The notes beneath the pieces were generated by a model. That model had not been told where the DNA came from. It saw only the letters and a program-made list of their open reading frames with translations, and ran no database searches. This document shows positions 35,320 through 44,112 of a DNA stretch of 64,000 bases, piece after piece. A program made the translations under genes and the position numbers. Origin of the DNA: Pseudomonas helvetica (GTDB taxonomy: Bacteria; Pseudomonadota; Gammaproteobacteria; Pseudomonadales; Pseudomonadaceae); the NCBI RefSeq assembly GCF_039908645.1, contig NZ_CP150917.1, forward strand, positions 1,894,501 to 1,958,500, in the 5' to 3' direction. Position 1 is the stretch's first letter, and each line of letters opens with the position of its first letter.

Positions 35320-36059
35320 TGGATGTTTTAAGCCTCATCGGGATCATCATGGCGTTCATCGCCATTATTGGTGGCAACTACCTGGAAGGCGGGCATCTCG
35401 GTGCCTTGGCCAATGGCCCGGCGGCACTGATCGTGCTCGGCGGGACCATTGGCGCTGCCTTGTTGCAGTCGCCGATGAGTGCCTTCAAGCGCGCGATGCA
35501 GATTCTTCGCTGGATCCTCTTTCCGCCTCGCGTCGACCTCGCCGGTGGTATCGACCGTGTGGTCAACTGGAGCCTCACCGCGCGCAAGGAAGGTTTGCTC
35601 GGGCTTGAAGGGGTCGCGGACAGCGAACCCGACAGCTACTCGCGCAAAGGCTTGCAATTGCTGGTCGACGGCGCTGAACCCGAGTCGATTCGCAGCATCC
35701 TCGAAGTGGATTTCTACACCCAGGAAAGCCGTGACATCGAAGCCGCCAAAGTCTTTGAAAGCATGGGCGGCTATGCGCCGACCATCGGTATCATCGGTGC
35801 GGTCATGGGCCTGATTCATGTGATGGGCAACCTGGGTGATCCGTCGCAACTGGGCAGCGGCATTGCCGTGGCCTTCGTCGCGACCATCTACGGCGTGGCC
35901 AGCGCCAACCTGGTGTTGTTGCCGATTGCCAGCAAGCTCAAGTCCATCGCGCTGCGACAGTCGCGTTATCGCGAAATGTTGCTGGAAGGCATTCTGTCGA
36001 TCGCCGAAGGTGAAAACCCACGCTCCATCGAGTTGAAGCTTCAGGGCTTCATGGACTGA
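35319..36059 (+). CDS. motC: Flagellar motor stator protein MotC
   Basis: MotA-family proton channel subunit of the second Pseudomonas stator, 246 residues, paired with MotD. Four membrane helices are visible (about 1-22, 32-50, 148-170, 180-205), with the cytoplasmic loop between the second and third carrying the charged residues that act on FliG. The conserved APTIGIIGAVMGLIHVM signature is present. ATG 35319 overlaps the cheB stop; a short upstream extension in frame (TTG 35310) is unlikely. Confidence 0.95.
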   Translation: MDVLSLIGIIMAFIAIIGGNYLEGGHLGALANGPAALIVLGGTIGAALLQSPMSAFKRAMQILRWILFPPRVDLAGGIDRVVNWSLTARKEGLLGLEGVADSEPDSYSRKGLQLLVDGAEPESIRSILEVDFYTQESRDIEAAKVFESMGGYAPTIGIIGAVMGLIHVMGNLGDPSQLGSGIAVAFVATIYGVASANLVLLPIASKLKSIALRQSRYREMLLEGILSIAEGENPRSIELKLQGFMD

Positions 36060-36074
36060 TGGGGGTAATGGACT

Positions 36075-36962
36075 ATGGCACGCCGCCGTCAGCACGATGA
36101 ACACGTCAACCACGAGCGCTGGCTGGTGTCCTACGCGGACTTCATCACACTGCTGTTCGCCTTTTTCGTGGTGATGTATTCCATCTCTTCGATCAACGAA
36201 GGCAAGTACAAGGAAATTTCCGAAGCGCTGGTCGGGGTCTTTACCAACTCTGACCGAGCCCTCAAGCCGATCCCCATTGGCGAAGAACGTCCGAAGACGG
36301 TTACCCCGGCCAAGCCGCTGGTCAAGGACAGCGAGCAGATCGATGCCGGCATCGCCCAGGCCAGCAAGGATCCGCTCAAGAGTATTGCCGATGACATCAG
36401 TGCGGCGTTTGGCGATTTGATCAGCTCCAATCAGATGACCGTGCGTGGCAACGAGTTGTGGGTCGAGATCGAACTCAACTCCAGCCTGTTGTTCGGCAGC
36501 GGCGATGCGATGCCCAGCGATATCGCGTTCAACATCATCGACAAGGTCGCGGCGATTCTGAAACCGTTCGACAACCCGATTCACGTTGAGGGCTTCACCG
36601 ACGATCAACCGATCCGCACGGCGCAGTACCCGACCAACTGGGAACTGTCCTCGGCCCGCTCGGCGAGCATCGTGCGCATGCTCGCCATGCAGGGTGTCAA
36701 CCCTGGGCGTCTGGCCTCGGTGGGTTACGGCGAGTTCCAGCCCGTGGCCAATAACGCGACCGCCGAAGGGCGTGCGCGTAACCGGCGCGTGGTGTTGGTG
36801 GTGTCGCGCAATCTCGATGTACGCCGCAGCCTGACCGGTACCGGAACCGCTAATGCAAAACCGGACGCCGCATTGAAGCGTGCTGGCACACAAACTGCAC
36901 CGACGACCGTCAAGTCGCCGGGACACGAGAGTGCCGTCAATTCTCCGTCACCCGGCTTATAA
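36075..36962 (+). CDS. motD: Flagellar motor stator protein MotD
   Basis: MotB-family stator subunit of 295 residues that anchors the MotC channel to peptidoglycan. One membrane helix at about 19-40 contains the essential proton-carrying Asp (YADFITLLFAF, D22). The plug region follows, and an OmpA-like peptidoglycan-binding domain covers about 135-255 (VEGFTDDQPI, LSSARSASIVRML). The C-terminal tail (about 256-295) is Thr/Ala/Pro-rich. In P. aeruginosa MotCD supports swarming and its membrane use is inhibited at high c-di-GMP. Confidence 0.95.
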   Translation: MARRRQHDEHVNHERWLVSYADFITLLFAFFVVMYSISSINEGKYKEISEALVGVFTNSDRALKPIPIGEERPKTVTPAKPLVKDSEQIDAGIAQASKDPLKSIADDISAAFGDLISSNQMTVRGNELWVEIELNSSLLFGSGDAMPSDIAFNIIDKVAAILKPFDNPIHVEGFTDDQPIRTAQYPTNWELSSARSASIVRMLAMQGVNPGRLASVGYGEFQPVANNATAEGRARNRRVVLVVSRNLDVRRSLTGTGTANAKPDAALKRAGTQTAPTTVKSPGHESAVNSPSPGL

Positions 36963-37012
36963 CGTTGAGCTATTTCTCGGTTGTATTGATTCGACCGGGA
37001 GGAACAATCTGA

Positions 37013-37801
37013 ATGAGAGTCTGGGCAGTTGCCAATCAAAAGGGTGGTGTCGGTAAAACCACTTCCTCCATCGCTTTAGCCGGTTTGCTGGCAGAGGCGG
37101 GCAAGCGCGTGGTTGTGGTCGATCTCGACCCGCACGGCTCCATGACCAGCTACTTCGGTTACGACCCCGACAGCCTGGAACACAGCAGCTACGACCTGTT
37201 TCTGCACAAGGGCAGCGTGCCGCAAGGCTTGCCCGGGCAATTGTTGCTGCCGACCAGTGACGAGCGTATTTCCCTGTTGCCGTCGAGCACTGCGCTCGCC
37301 ACCCTCGAGCGCCAGTCGCCGGGGCAGAGCGGTCTGGGCCTGGTGATCGCCAAGAGCCTGGCGCAATTGTGGCAGGACTTCGATTACGCGTTGATCGACA
37401 GCCCACCGTTGCTTGGCGTGCTGATGGTCAATGCCTTGGCGGCCAGCCAGCAGTTGGTGATCCCGGTGCAGACCGAGCACCTTGCAGTGAAAGGTCTGGA
37501 GCGCATGGTCAACACCTTGGCGATGATCAACCGTTCGCGTAAACAAGCGCTGCCGTTCAGCATCGTGCCGACCCTGTTCGATCGTCGCACCCAAGCCTCG
37601 CTGGGAACCTTGCGGGTGCTGCGCGACATGTACCCGGAAGAAATCTGGCAAGGCTACATCCCGGTCGATACCCGACTGCGTGATGCCAGCCGTGCCGGCC
37701 TGACCCCTTCGCAGTTCGATGGCAAGAGCCGTGGAGTGTTGGCGTACCGCGCGCTGCTCAAGCATTTGCTGGCGCAGCAACTTGTTCCGCAGGTGGCTTG
37801 A
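37013..37801 (+). CDS. parC: ParC, ParA-like ATPase for polar chemotaxis arrays
   Basis: ParA/MinD-type ATPase of 262 residues with the deviant Walker A KGGVGKTT at residues 10-17, switch DLDPHGS and Walker B ALIDSPP. It matches the ParC that, with ParP, places chemotaxis arrays at the pole in vibrios and pseudomonads, not a chromosome or plasmid partition protein: no parB lies nearby and parP follows at once. A GGGAGG ribosome site precedes the ATG. Older annotations call it a plasmid partitioning protein. Confidence 0.85.
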   Translation: MRVWAVANQKGGVGKTTSSIALAGLLAEAGKRVVVVDLDPHGSMTSYFGYDPDSLEHSSYDLFLHKGSVPQGLPGQLLLPTSDERISLLPSSTALATLERQSPGQSGLGLVIAKSLAQLWQDFDYALIDSPPLLGVLMVNALAASQQLVIPVQTEHLAVKGLERMVNTLAMINRSRKQALPFSIVPTLFDRRTQASLGTLRVLRDMYPEEIWQGYIPVDTRLRDASRAGLTPSQFDGKSRGVLAYRALLKHLLAQQLVPQVA

Positions 37802-37834
37802 GGTGAATCTTTTCTCTGCCGGGATGGAGTGCCA

Positions 37835-38731
37835 ATGAACCGGCCAGTAAAAATTACCAGCCGACCACAACTGGCGTTGCAGTCCTATCTGGATGCGTTG
37901 TTGCAAGACGCGACCGAGGAGTTGCCGTCAGAAGTCGAGGTATTGCCCGAGGTTGTAGAGGTCGTCGAGGTCGTTGAAGCCATTGAGGCGCAAGGCGCAC
38001 TGGACGAGTTCCAGGCTGCAGTGCTCGAAGAGCAGGCTCGCGATGCACAAAAGCCAGTGGTTGCGCCTCCCGTTGTAGCTCCGGTTGCCGAGGCGCCCGT
38101 TGTCGTGCCGGTACTGGAAGCACCTGTACCGATGCTGGCGCCGGTTTCAACGGTCGCCCCCTTGCTCAAAGCGCTGGTCGAGCCGGTGGTTGAAGTCCAT
38201 CTGCCGCCGAGCAACACGCCACCGCCGGTGGTCGGCGATGACCGGCCAAGCTGGGCTGCCGAACCGTTTGAATGCCTGTTGTTCGACGTCGCCGGTCTGA
38301 CCCTGGCCGTGCCGCTGGTGTGCCTCGGTTCGATTTACTCGTTGGCCGGTCATGAGCTGACGCCGTTGTTCGGTCAGCCGGAATGGTTCCTCGGGATTCT
38401 GCCAAGCCAGGCCGGCAACCTGAAGGTGCTGGATACCGCGCGCTGGGTCATGCCCGATCGTTATCGCGATGACTTCCGCCAGGGCCTGCAATACGTGATC
38501 TCGGTTCAGGGGTATGAGTGGGGGCTGGCGGTGCATCAGGTCAGCCGCTCGTTGCGCCTGGACCCGAACGAAATCAAATGGCGCAGCCATCGGGGTCAAC
38601 GGCCATGGCTGGCCGGGACGGTGATCGAGCACATGTGTGCGTTGCTGGATGTCTCGGAGCTGGCGGAGTTGATCGCCAGCGGTGGTGCCAAGCACATGGG
38701 CGGCGGTAAGCCGGCCCACAAACCTACATAA
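37835..38731 (+). CDS. parP: ParP, CheW-domain array localisation protein
   Basis: Protein of 298 residues with a C-terminal CheW-like domain (about 140-285: LLFDVAGLTLAVPLVCLGSI, WFLGILPSQAGNLKVLD). The N-terminal half is disordered and very rich in Val, Ala, Pro and Glu (VVEVVEVVEAIE near 40-51, PVVAPPVVAPVAEAPVVVPV near 70-89). In known ParP proteins the C-terminal domain integrates into arrays and binds CheA while the protein also contacts ParC. ATG 37835 is preferred to the GTG at 37829 because of its spacing from GATGGAG. A terminator-like hairpin follows before cheW. Confidence 0.85.
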   Translation: MNRPVKITSRPQLALQSYLDALLQDATEELPSEVEVLPEVVEVVEVVEAIEAQGALDEFQAAVLEEQARDAQKPVVAPPVVAPVAEAPVVVPVLEAPVPMLAPVSTVAPLLKALVEPVVEVHLPPSNTPPPVVGDDRPSWAAEPFECLLFDVAGLTLAVPLVCLGSIYSLAGHELTPLFGQPEWFLGILPSQAGNLKVLDTARWVMPDRYRDDFRQGLQYVISVQGYEWGLAVHQVSRSLRLDPNEIKWRSHRGQRPWLAGTVIEHMCALLDVSELAELIASGGAKHMGGGKPAHKPT

Positions 38732-38774
38732 CAAGCAGCTGGCCGCATACACAGTGCGGCCGGGCAGAACACAC

Positions 38775-38793
38775 ACCGCCACAGGCGGTTTTT
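38775..38793 (+). terminator. Terminator-like hairpin just before cheW
   Basis: ACCGCC (38775-38780), loop ACA, GGCGGT (38784-38789) and TTTT after it. The stem is short (6 bp), so termination may be partial. It ends 15 bases before the cheW start codon. Confidence 0.5.
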
Positions 38794-38807
38794 CGAGGGG
38801 TCAGGGT

Positions 38808-39293
38808 ATGAATGATAAGGCGTCGTCTGCAAAGGGTTCCGAAGATCCGATCCTGCAATGGGTAACCTTCAAGCTGGACAATGAAACCTACGGCATCAAC
38901 GTGATGCGTGTTCAGGAAGTCCTGCGCTACACCGAAATCGCTCCGGTTCCGGGTGCGCCAAGCTACGTGCTGGGCATCATCAACCTGCGCGGCAATGTGG
39001 TGACCGTGATCGACACCCGCCAGCGCTTTGGCCTGGGCACCGTCGAAGTCAGCGACAACACCCGCATCGTGATCATCGAAGCCGACAAGCAAGTGGTCGG
39101 GATCATGGTCGACAGCGTGGCCGAAGTGGTTTACCTGCGTCAGTCCGAGATCGAAACCGCGCCTAACGTCGGTAACGAAGAATCCGCCAAGTTCATCCAG
39201 GGCGTGTGCAACAAGAACAACGAGTTGCTGATCCTGGTCGAGCTGGACAAAATGATGAGCGAAGAAGAGTGGTCGGAACTGGAGAGTATCTGA
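38808..39293 (+). CDS. cheW: Chemotaxis coupling protein CheW
   Basis: Adaptor of 161 residues linking CheA to chemoreceptors. The two-subdomain CheW fold is recognisable by QWVTFKLDNETYGINVMRVQ (18-37), APSYVLGIINLRGNVVTVID (about 53-72) and VGIMVDSVAEVV. ATG 38808 gives the expected N-terminus; the frame is open upstream into the parP region but crosses the hairpin. The next gene starts at the base after the stop. Confidence 0.95.
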   Translation: MNDKASSAKGSEDPILQWVTFKLDNETYGINVMRVQEVLRYTEIAPVPGAPSYVLGIINLRGNVVTVIDTRQRFGLGTVEVSDNTRIVIIEADKQVVGIMVDSVAEVVYLRQSEIETAPNVGNEESAKFIQGVCNKNNELLILVELDKMMSEEEWSELESI

Positions 39294-39686
39294 TTGATTC
39301 TCGAGGTTGCTGTCATAGTACTGGGGTTCCTGTGGGTAGGGACCCTGGCGATGTTCCTGGCTTACACGCGCAAACAGCGAGAGCTGGCAGCGCTGCAAGC
39401 CCAGGGCGATGCGTTGCGCGATCAACGCATCAAGGACCTGGCCAAGCGTGTCGACGACTACCAGAACGGTAACGTGCGCATGGGTGAAGACCTGCATGAA
39501 CTGCGTGCGGTGGTCGGCCCCTTGCCGGACAAGCTGGCCCAGCTTGAGCAGCGCGACCCGTCGAGCCTGTCATTCGCCCAGGCAGCCCGCCTGGTGGGGA
39601 TGGGCGCCAGCGTCGACGAATTGACCCAGTCCTGCGGCCTGACCCAGGCAGAGGCCGAGTTGATGAGCAAGTTGCACAAGAACTGA
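39294..39686 (+). CDS. DUF2802 family membrane-anchored protein
   Basis: Protein of 130 residues with one N-terminal membrane helix (about 3-24), a charged coiled coil (about 25-75) and the DUF2802 C-terminal part (SFAQAARLVGMGASVDELTQ, 89-108, then AEAELMSKLH), which looks like a small helix-turn-helix. The function is unknown, but the gene regularly ends chemotaxis clusters in Pseudomonas. Translation is assigned to TTG 39294, directly after the cheW stop, with GGAG 9 bases upstream inside cheW, so it is probably coupled to cheW. Confidence 0.8.
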   Translation: MILEVAVIVLGFLWVGTLAMFLAYTRKQRELAALQAQGDALRDQRIKDLAKRVDDYQNGNVRMGEDLHELRAVVGPLPDKLAQLEQRDPSSLSFAQAARLVGMGASVDELTQSCGLTQAEAELMSKLHKN

Positions 39687-39721
39687 TAGCGACTGCGCGA
39701 GTCTGCCGACGGGTGAACAAT

Positions 39722-39865
39722 TGTGGCGAGGGAGCTTGCTCCCGCTGGGCTGCGAAGCAGCCCTGAAACCCACAATTAAATTCTTCCAGATAGATTCCGT
39801 CAGCTTTTTTACGACTGCTGCGCCCGAGCGCGAACCGGTCGGCGGGAGCAAGCTCCCTCGCCACA
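39722..39865. repeat. REPIN (GTGGCGAGGGAGCTTGCTCC family)
   Basis: The left arm begins TGTGGCGAGGGAGCTTGCTC and the right arm ends GAGCAAGCTCCCTCGCCACA, with a partly related interior (GGGCTGCGAAGCAGCC against GACTGCTGCGCCCGAGCG). Two more copies of the same arms occur at 51008-51139 and 57112-57244. Confidence 0.85.
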
Positions 39866-39888
39866 GTGAGCTTGCTACACCTGCTTGA

Positions 39889-40218
39889 TCAGTAATCATC
39901 CCCGCGTTCTGTCACATCCCGCTCCACTATCGTCTCCTCAGAACCATGCCCTTGTGGAAACTTGCCCTTGAGTTTCCAGGCAAACGCAATGATCTCGGCA
40001 ATCGTGCGATAGAGCTCTTCAGGGATGCTTTCACCCAGCTCCATCCTCGCCAGCAGTTTCACCAGTTCGGCGTTCTCATATATCGGCACTTCATAGTCGC
40101 GGGCGATCTTCAGAATCGCTTCGGCCAGTTCGTCATCGCCTTTGGCAGTGAGTGTCGGGGCATGGCTGCCGTCGTATTTGAGGGCGATGGCCTGGCGCGG
40201 TGGCGTGTGATTGTTCAT
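39889..40218 (-). CDS. flhX: FlhB-like C-terminal domain protein (FlhX)
   Basis: Protein of 109 residues resembling only the cytoplasmic part of FlhB after the cleavage site: AIALKYDG (about 10-17), then AILKIARDYEVPIYENAELV (34-53) and ELGESIPEELYRTIAEIIAFAW. It has no membrane helices and no NPTH motif. Such FlhX proteins can partly replace the FlhB C-terminal fragment in some bacteria; the role here is inferred. Its ATG overlaps the stop of the upstream FliK-like gene (ATGA), so an export-switch-like pair is coexpressed. Confidence 0.8.
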   Translation of the reverse strand: MNNHTPPRQAIALKYDGSHAPTLTAKGDDELAEAILKIARDYEVPIYENAELVKLLARMELGESIPEELYRTIAEIIAFAWKLKGKFPQGHGSEETIVERDVTERGDDY

Positions 40219-41786
40219 GCGGTTTCGTCGACCCAGCGTTGTTCGAGACGGGTTTGATTGCCATGGGGCGGTGTGCCGAGGTGGCAATTCAGGTCGCCAA
40301 CATTCAGGCCTGATGCCAATAGCTGCGCGCGCAAGCCCTCCAGGTTGCTTTCGATCAGGCTGGCGGTATAAGGCCGCTCGGCCCAGAGCTGGCTGGAGAG
40401 TTTGCCCTGGGCCAGCTGTGCCTGGATCTGCAACGGCCCGAGCGGTTCCATGTCGAACGCCAGCTCGACTCGCCAAAGCCGTTGTTTCGGCTCGCGCTCG
40501 ACGGATTTCTCGTGTTGTTCCTTCTCGGGGGTGTCCTCGCGTTGAAACTTGACCTGCAACGGCACGATGTCTTGCAGGTTGCGCATGGGGATTTCCAGCT
40601 GCCAGGTGGTTTGCAGCTTGCCATCCTCGGTCATGCCGGTCTGTTCCAGGCTCGACAGTTGATGGCTTTGCAGGCGTGAAACGGCCGCTGCAGCCAGGCG
40701 CAGCAAATGCTCCAGATCGCCTTCACCTTCCAGGCTTTGCAGCAACCGCGAGGGCAGGGGGAAGCCGCTCGGCTGCGGTTTGGCGCTGACCTGCCCGAGG
40801 GTGCCGAGGGCGCTGCGGACAAAGCTTGGCAGCGCCTGCGCCAGGGTGTTGGCGGCGATGATCGCGTTGAAACTGGTATTGGCCGGCAGGTCGGGGGCCA
40901 ATTGTGCGATCAATCGCAGCAAATTGCCTTTCATGTCCGGCGTCAGCGCAGGGTTCTGTCCGGTGAGCAGTTTGCTTTCCAGAAACAGCCCGCTGTTGAC
41001 CAGCGCCTGCGCCAGACCTTTGGGGGTGCTTAGTTGCTGAACGTCTGGCAGGTCGGCAAGCAGTTTGTCGACGGCGGCGCGCAGATCGTCGGAGGTGGTG
41101 TCGGAGGCTGGCAGGTTTTGCAGGGCATCGATCAGCCCGCTCAATGAGCCTTGGCGACTTTGCTGGGCCAGCAGTTGTTGACTCACCGCCAGTTGCTCCT
41201 GACGACTGGCCAGTGGCACGAAGCTCAGGCTTTGCGCGCCCTGGACCAAGGCACTGAGCAGGCTGCCGATGCGCAACGGCTGCGGGCTGTCGATGCTCAA
41301 GGTGCTGCCACTGAGCGCGGTATTGAGCACACTCACCAGCGAGCGATAGACCGCCGCCTGCCCCGGTGTTTGCGGCATCAGCTGGGTGGTCAGGACTTTA
41401 CCTTGCAGCAAGGTGCCGACCGGCAGTTGTGAGGTGTCGAGACGGGTGAGGGCGGCGATGTTGGAGGCGATGGCCTGTTGCACAGTAATCGCCAGGCTGC
41501 CGGCTGAAGGTTGACTGACCGTCAGGTTGGTACCTTGAGGCAGAGGCTGGTTGCTGGTGGCTTGCACAGTGGTCTGACGGCCACTGTCCAGAGTGACCTT
41601 GAGCAGCAACTGGAAAGCCTGGTCGTTCTGTTTGAGCGACAGCACTTCAGCGCTGGCGCTTTGGCCTGCGGCGATCAAACCTTCCACCGGGGTCTGCAAC
41701 TTGAGCAACTCACCACTGACCACCAGCGGGCGCGAGGTGGCCGGCGTCGTAGCGGGCAGTGGAAGGATGTTCATCTCGCCGGTCAT
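40215..41786 (-). CDS. Second FliK-like hook-length control family protein
   Basis: Protein of 523 residues. The C-terminal part (about 400-510) is a Flg_hook domain like that of FliK: ELAFDMEPLGPLQIQAQLAQ, then LWAERPYTASLIESNLEGLR. The long N-terminal part is rich in Leu, Gln, Ser and Thr, unlike the Ala/Pro-rich ruler of the FliK at 17037-18434. I start at ATG 41786 (MTGEMNILPLP); a second ATG at 41774 is possible. It is translationally coupled to the FlhB-like gene and divergent from the ccm operon. Whether it takes part in flagellar export or another process is unknown. Confidence 0.8.
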   Translation of the reverse strand: MTGEMNILPLPATTPATSRPLVVSGELLKLQTPVEGLIAAGQSASAEVLSLKQNDQAFQLLLKVTLDSGRQTTVQATSNQPLPQGTNLTVSQPSAGSLAITVQQAIASNIAALTRLDTSQLPVGTLLQGKVLTTQLMPQTPGQAAVYRSLVSVLNTALSGSTLSIDSPQPLRIGSLLSALVQGAQSLSFVPLASRQEQLAVSQQLLAQQSRQGSLSGLIDALQNLPASDTTSDDLRAAVDKLLADLPDVQQLSTPKGLAQALVNSGLFLESKLLTGQNPALTPDMKGNLLRLIAQLAPDLPANTSFNAIIAANTLAQALPSFVRSALGTLGQVSAKPQPSGFPLPSRLLQSLEGEGDLEHLLRLAAAAVSRLQSHQLSSLEQTGMTEDGKLQTTWQLEIPMRNLQDIVPLQVKFQREDTPEKEQHEKSVEREPKQRLWRVELAFDMEPLGPLQIQAQLAQGKLSSQLWAERPYTASLIESNLEGLRAQLLASGLNVGDLNCHLGTPPHGNQTRLEQRWVDETA

Positions 41787-41835
41787 CAGGTCACACCCTG
41801 TCGAAATTGCCCTCTTTGGAGTAGGACATGACATG

Positions 41836-41863
41836 TATAATGCCGCCCCGTTGTTGTCGGGGC
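41836..41863 (+). promoter_or_regulatory. -10 element and start-site hairpin of the ccm operon
   Basis: A perfect TATAAT at 41836-41841 lies in the divergent gap before ccmA, although no strong -35 is seen at normal spacing. GCCCCG (41845-41850) and CGGGGC (41858-41863) with a 7-base loop would form a hairpin at the very 5' end of the transcript. Confidence 0.45.
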
Positions 41864-41981
41864 GCGGAAAACATCGCAAATGTTTGACGCAGCTCTCTAG
41901 AACAGGCCGTCAATACATCTATGCTGCATCACTTTAACGGCCGCTCCATTGCCGACTTGAACCGTAAAGGCCCGCGATCTC

Positions 41982-42617
41982 TTGACCATCCCTCTACTAG
42001 AAGCCGTAGCGCTCGCCTGTGAGCGAGACTGGCGGATGCTCTTCGAAAACCTCGAGTTGCGTCTGGGCCGCGGTGACATGTTGCAGATCAGCGGCCCCAA
42101 CGGCAGCGGAAAGACCAGCCTTTTGCGCCTGCTCGCCGGACTGATGCAGCCGACCAGCGGCCAGGTATTGCTCAACGGCCAGCCCTTGAACACGCAACGC
42201 CCGGAACTGGCCCACAACCTGTTGTGGATCGGCCATGCCGCCGGAATCAAGGACCTGCTGACCCCTGAAGAGAACCTCAGCTGGCTGTGCGCGTTGCATC
42301 AGCCGGCGACGCATGAGGCGATCTGGCAGGCGCTGGCAGCGGTAGGACTGCGCGGTTTCGAAGATGTTCCTTGTCACACCCTGTCCGCTGGTCAACAACG
42401 CCGCGTGGCCCTGGCCCGCTTGTATCTGGACAGCCCGGCGCTATGGATCCTCGACGAACCATTCACCGCGCTGGATAAACAAGGCGTCGCCCAGTTGGAA
42501 GAACACCTGGCCGCACACTGCGAGCGAGGCGGCATGGTGATTCTGACCACTCACCACACGTTGGCCCGGATGCCGGCCGGTTACCGCGACATCGATTTGG
42601 GGCAGTGGGCCGTATGA
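41982..42617 (+). CDS. ccmA: Heme exporter ATPase CcmA
   Basis: ABC-transporter ATPase of 211 residues of the CcmABCD complex; ATP hydrolysis releases the heme-loaded chaperone CcmE from CcmC. Walker A GPNGSGKT at residues 38-45, signature [13 protein letters not shown], Walker B LWILDEPF and the switch His (TTHH) are intact. Translation is assigned to TTG 41982; the ribosome site is poor, consistent with low expression. The stop overlaps the ccmB start (ATGA). Confidence 0.93.
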   Translation: MTIPLLEAVALACERDWRMLFENLELRLGRGDMLQISGPNGSGKTSLLRLLAGLMQPTSGQVLLNGQPLNTQRPELAHNLLWIGHAAGIKDLLTPEENLSWLCALHQPATHEAIWQALAAVGLRGFEDVPCHTLSAGQQRRVALARLYLDSPALWILDEPFTALDKQGVAQLEEHLAAHCERGGMVILTTHHTLARMPAGYRDIDLGQWAV

Positions 42618-43282
42618 GTGTTTTCGCACTGTTGGTCGCCCGTGAGGCGCGTTTGCTGTGTCGGCGTCCTGCCGAGCTTGCCAACCCTCTCGTGTTCTTC
42701 GCCATTGTTGTCTCAATGTTTCCATTGGCGGTCGGACCTGAGACACAATTGTTGCAAACCTTGTCACCAGGGCTGGTCTGGGTCGCGGCCCTTTTATCGG
42801 TTTTGCTCTCGCTGGACGGGCTTTTCCGCAGTGATTTCGAGGACGGATCCCTTGAACAGTGGGTCCTTTCGTCGCACCCCCTGCCTCTTCTGGTTTTGGC
42901 AAAGGTGCTGGCACACTGGGCGTTTTCCGGCTTGGCACTGGTGTTGCTTGCCCCGTTATTGGCGTTGATGCTCGGTTTGCCTGCCGCTTGTCTGCCGGTT
43001 TTGCTCTTGTCGCTGTTGCTCGGTACACCGGTATTGAGCTTGCTCGGTGCGGTGGGCGCGGCGCTGACGGTCGGTTTGAAACGCGGTGGCTTGCTGCTGG
43101 CGTTGTTGATTCTGCCGCTGTACATCCCGGTGTTGATTCTCGGCAGTGGCGCCTTGCAGGCAGCCTTGCAGGGTATGCCGGCAACCGGTTATTTGCTGTG
43201 GCTTGGTAGCCTGACCGCCCTGGCGATAACCCTGACACCCTTTGCAATAGCCGCTGGCCTGAAGATCAGCGTCGGCGAATAA
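42614..43282 (+). CDS. ccmB: Heme exporter membrane protein CcmB
   Basis: Membrane protein of 222 residues with about six helices that partners CcmA. Family segments near the start ([20 protein letters not shown]) and in the first loop ([20 protein letters not shown]) are intact. ATG 42614 overlaps the ccmA stop. The gap to ccmC (about 65 bases) holds no obvious promoter. Confidence 0.95.
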   Translation: MSVFALLVAREARLLCRRPAELANPLVFFAIVVSMFPLAVGPETQLLQTLSPGLVWVAALLSVLLSLDGLFRSDFEDGSLEQWVLSSHPLPLLVLAKVLAHWAFSGLALVLLAPLLALMLGLPAACLPVLLLSLLLGTPVLSLLGAVGAALTVGLKRGGLLLALLILPLYIPVLILGSGALQAALQGMPATGYLLWLGSLTALAITLTPFAIAAGLKISVGE

Positions 43283-43347
43283 TGAGGTCTGGTTAAATTT
43301 TAACCAGTAAAGACCCTGGTTCTTCGTGATGGCGAAGAACAACCGTG

Positions 43348-44112
43348 ATGGAAACAGTAATGAACTGGACCTGGTTTCATAAGCTCGGCTCGCCCAAATG
43401 GTTTTACGGCATCAGCGGCAAACTGCTGCCCTGGCTGAGTGTCGCGGCGTTGCTGCTGATCGGCGTCGGCGTGGTCTGGGGCCTGGCCTTCGCGCCGCCG
43501 GACTACCAGCAAGGCAACAGCTTTCGAATCATCTACATTCATGTGCCGGCCGCCATGCTGGCGCAGTCCTGCTACGTGATGCTGGCGGTCTGCGGCATTG
43601 TCGGGCTGGTGTGGAAGATGAAACTGGCGGACGTCGCCCTGCAATGCGCAGCGCCGATCGGTGCCTGGATGACCGCTGTGGCGTTGGTCACCGGGGCGAT
43701 CTGGGGTAAACCGACCTGGGGCTCGTGGTGGGTCTGGGATGCGCGACTTACGTCCATGCTGATTCTGCTGTTTCTGTACTTCGGTCTCATTGCGCTGGGC
43801 AACGCCATCAGCAATCGTGACAGCGCGGCCAAGGCCTGCGCGGTGCTGGCGATTGTCGGCGTGATCAACATCCCGATCATCAAGTACTCGGTGGAGTGGT
43901 GGAACACCCTGCACCAGGGCGCAACCTTCAGCCTCACCGAAAAACCGGCAATGCCAGCCGAAATGTGGCTGCCGTTGCTGCTGACGGTGCTGGGTTTCTA
44001 CTGTTTCTTCGGCGCCGTGCTGTTGCTGCGCATGCGCCTTGAAGTGCTCAAGCGCGAAGCCCGTGCCAGCTGGGTCAAGGCCGAAGTGCAAAACAGCCTG
44101 GAGGCCGCGTAA
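43348..44112 (+). CDS. ccmC: Heme delivery protein CcmC
   Basis: Membrane protein of 254 residues of the heme-handling family that loads heme onto CcmE. Six helices and the tryptophan-rich WWD signature ([13 protein letters not shown], about 127-139) are visible, with conserved His residues in the flanking periplasmic loops. Starts at GTG 43345, ATG 43348 and ATG 43360 are all possible; the last gives the common [10 protein letters not shown] beginning. The stop overlaps the ccmD start (TAATG). Confidence 0.94.
   Translation: METVMNWTWFHKLGSPKWFYGISGKLLPWLSVAALLLIGVGVVWGLAFAPPDYQQGNSFRIIYIHVPAAMLAQSCYVMLAVCGIVGLVWKMKLADVALQCAAPIGAWMTAVALVTGAIWGKPTWGSWWVWDARLTSMLILLFLYFGLIALGNAISNRDSAAKACAVLAIVGVINIPIIKYSVEWWNTLHQGATFSLTEKPAMPAEMWLPLLLTVLGFYCFFGAVLLLRMRLEVLKREARASWVKAEVQNSLEAA

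Noticed and set aside
37013..37801. ParA-like gene as a sign of plasmid or chromosomal partitioning
   Set aside because: There is no parB or parS-like region, and it sits directly before the CheW-domain gene parP in a chemotaxis cluster.
40215..41786. Second fliK-like gene as a duplicated copy of fliK
   Set aside because: Only the C-terminal domain type is shared; the N-terminal two thirds have different composition, so a recent duplication is unlikely.
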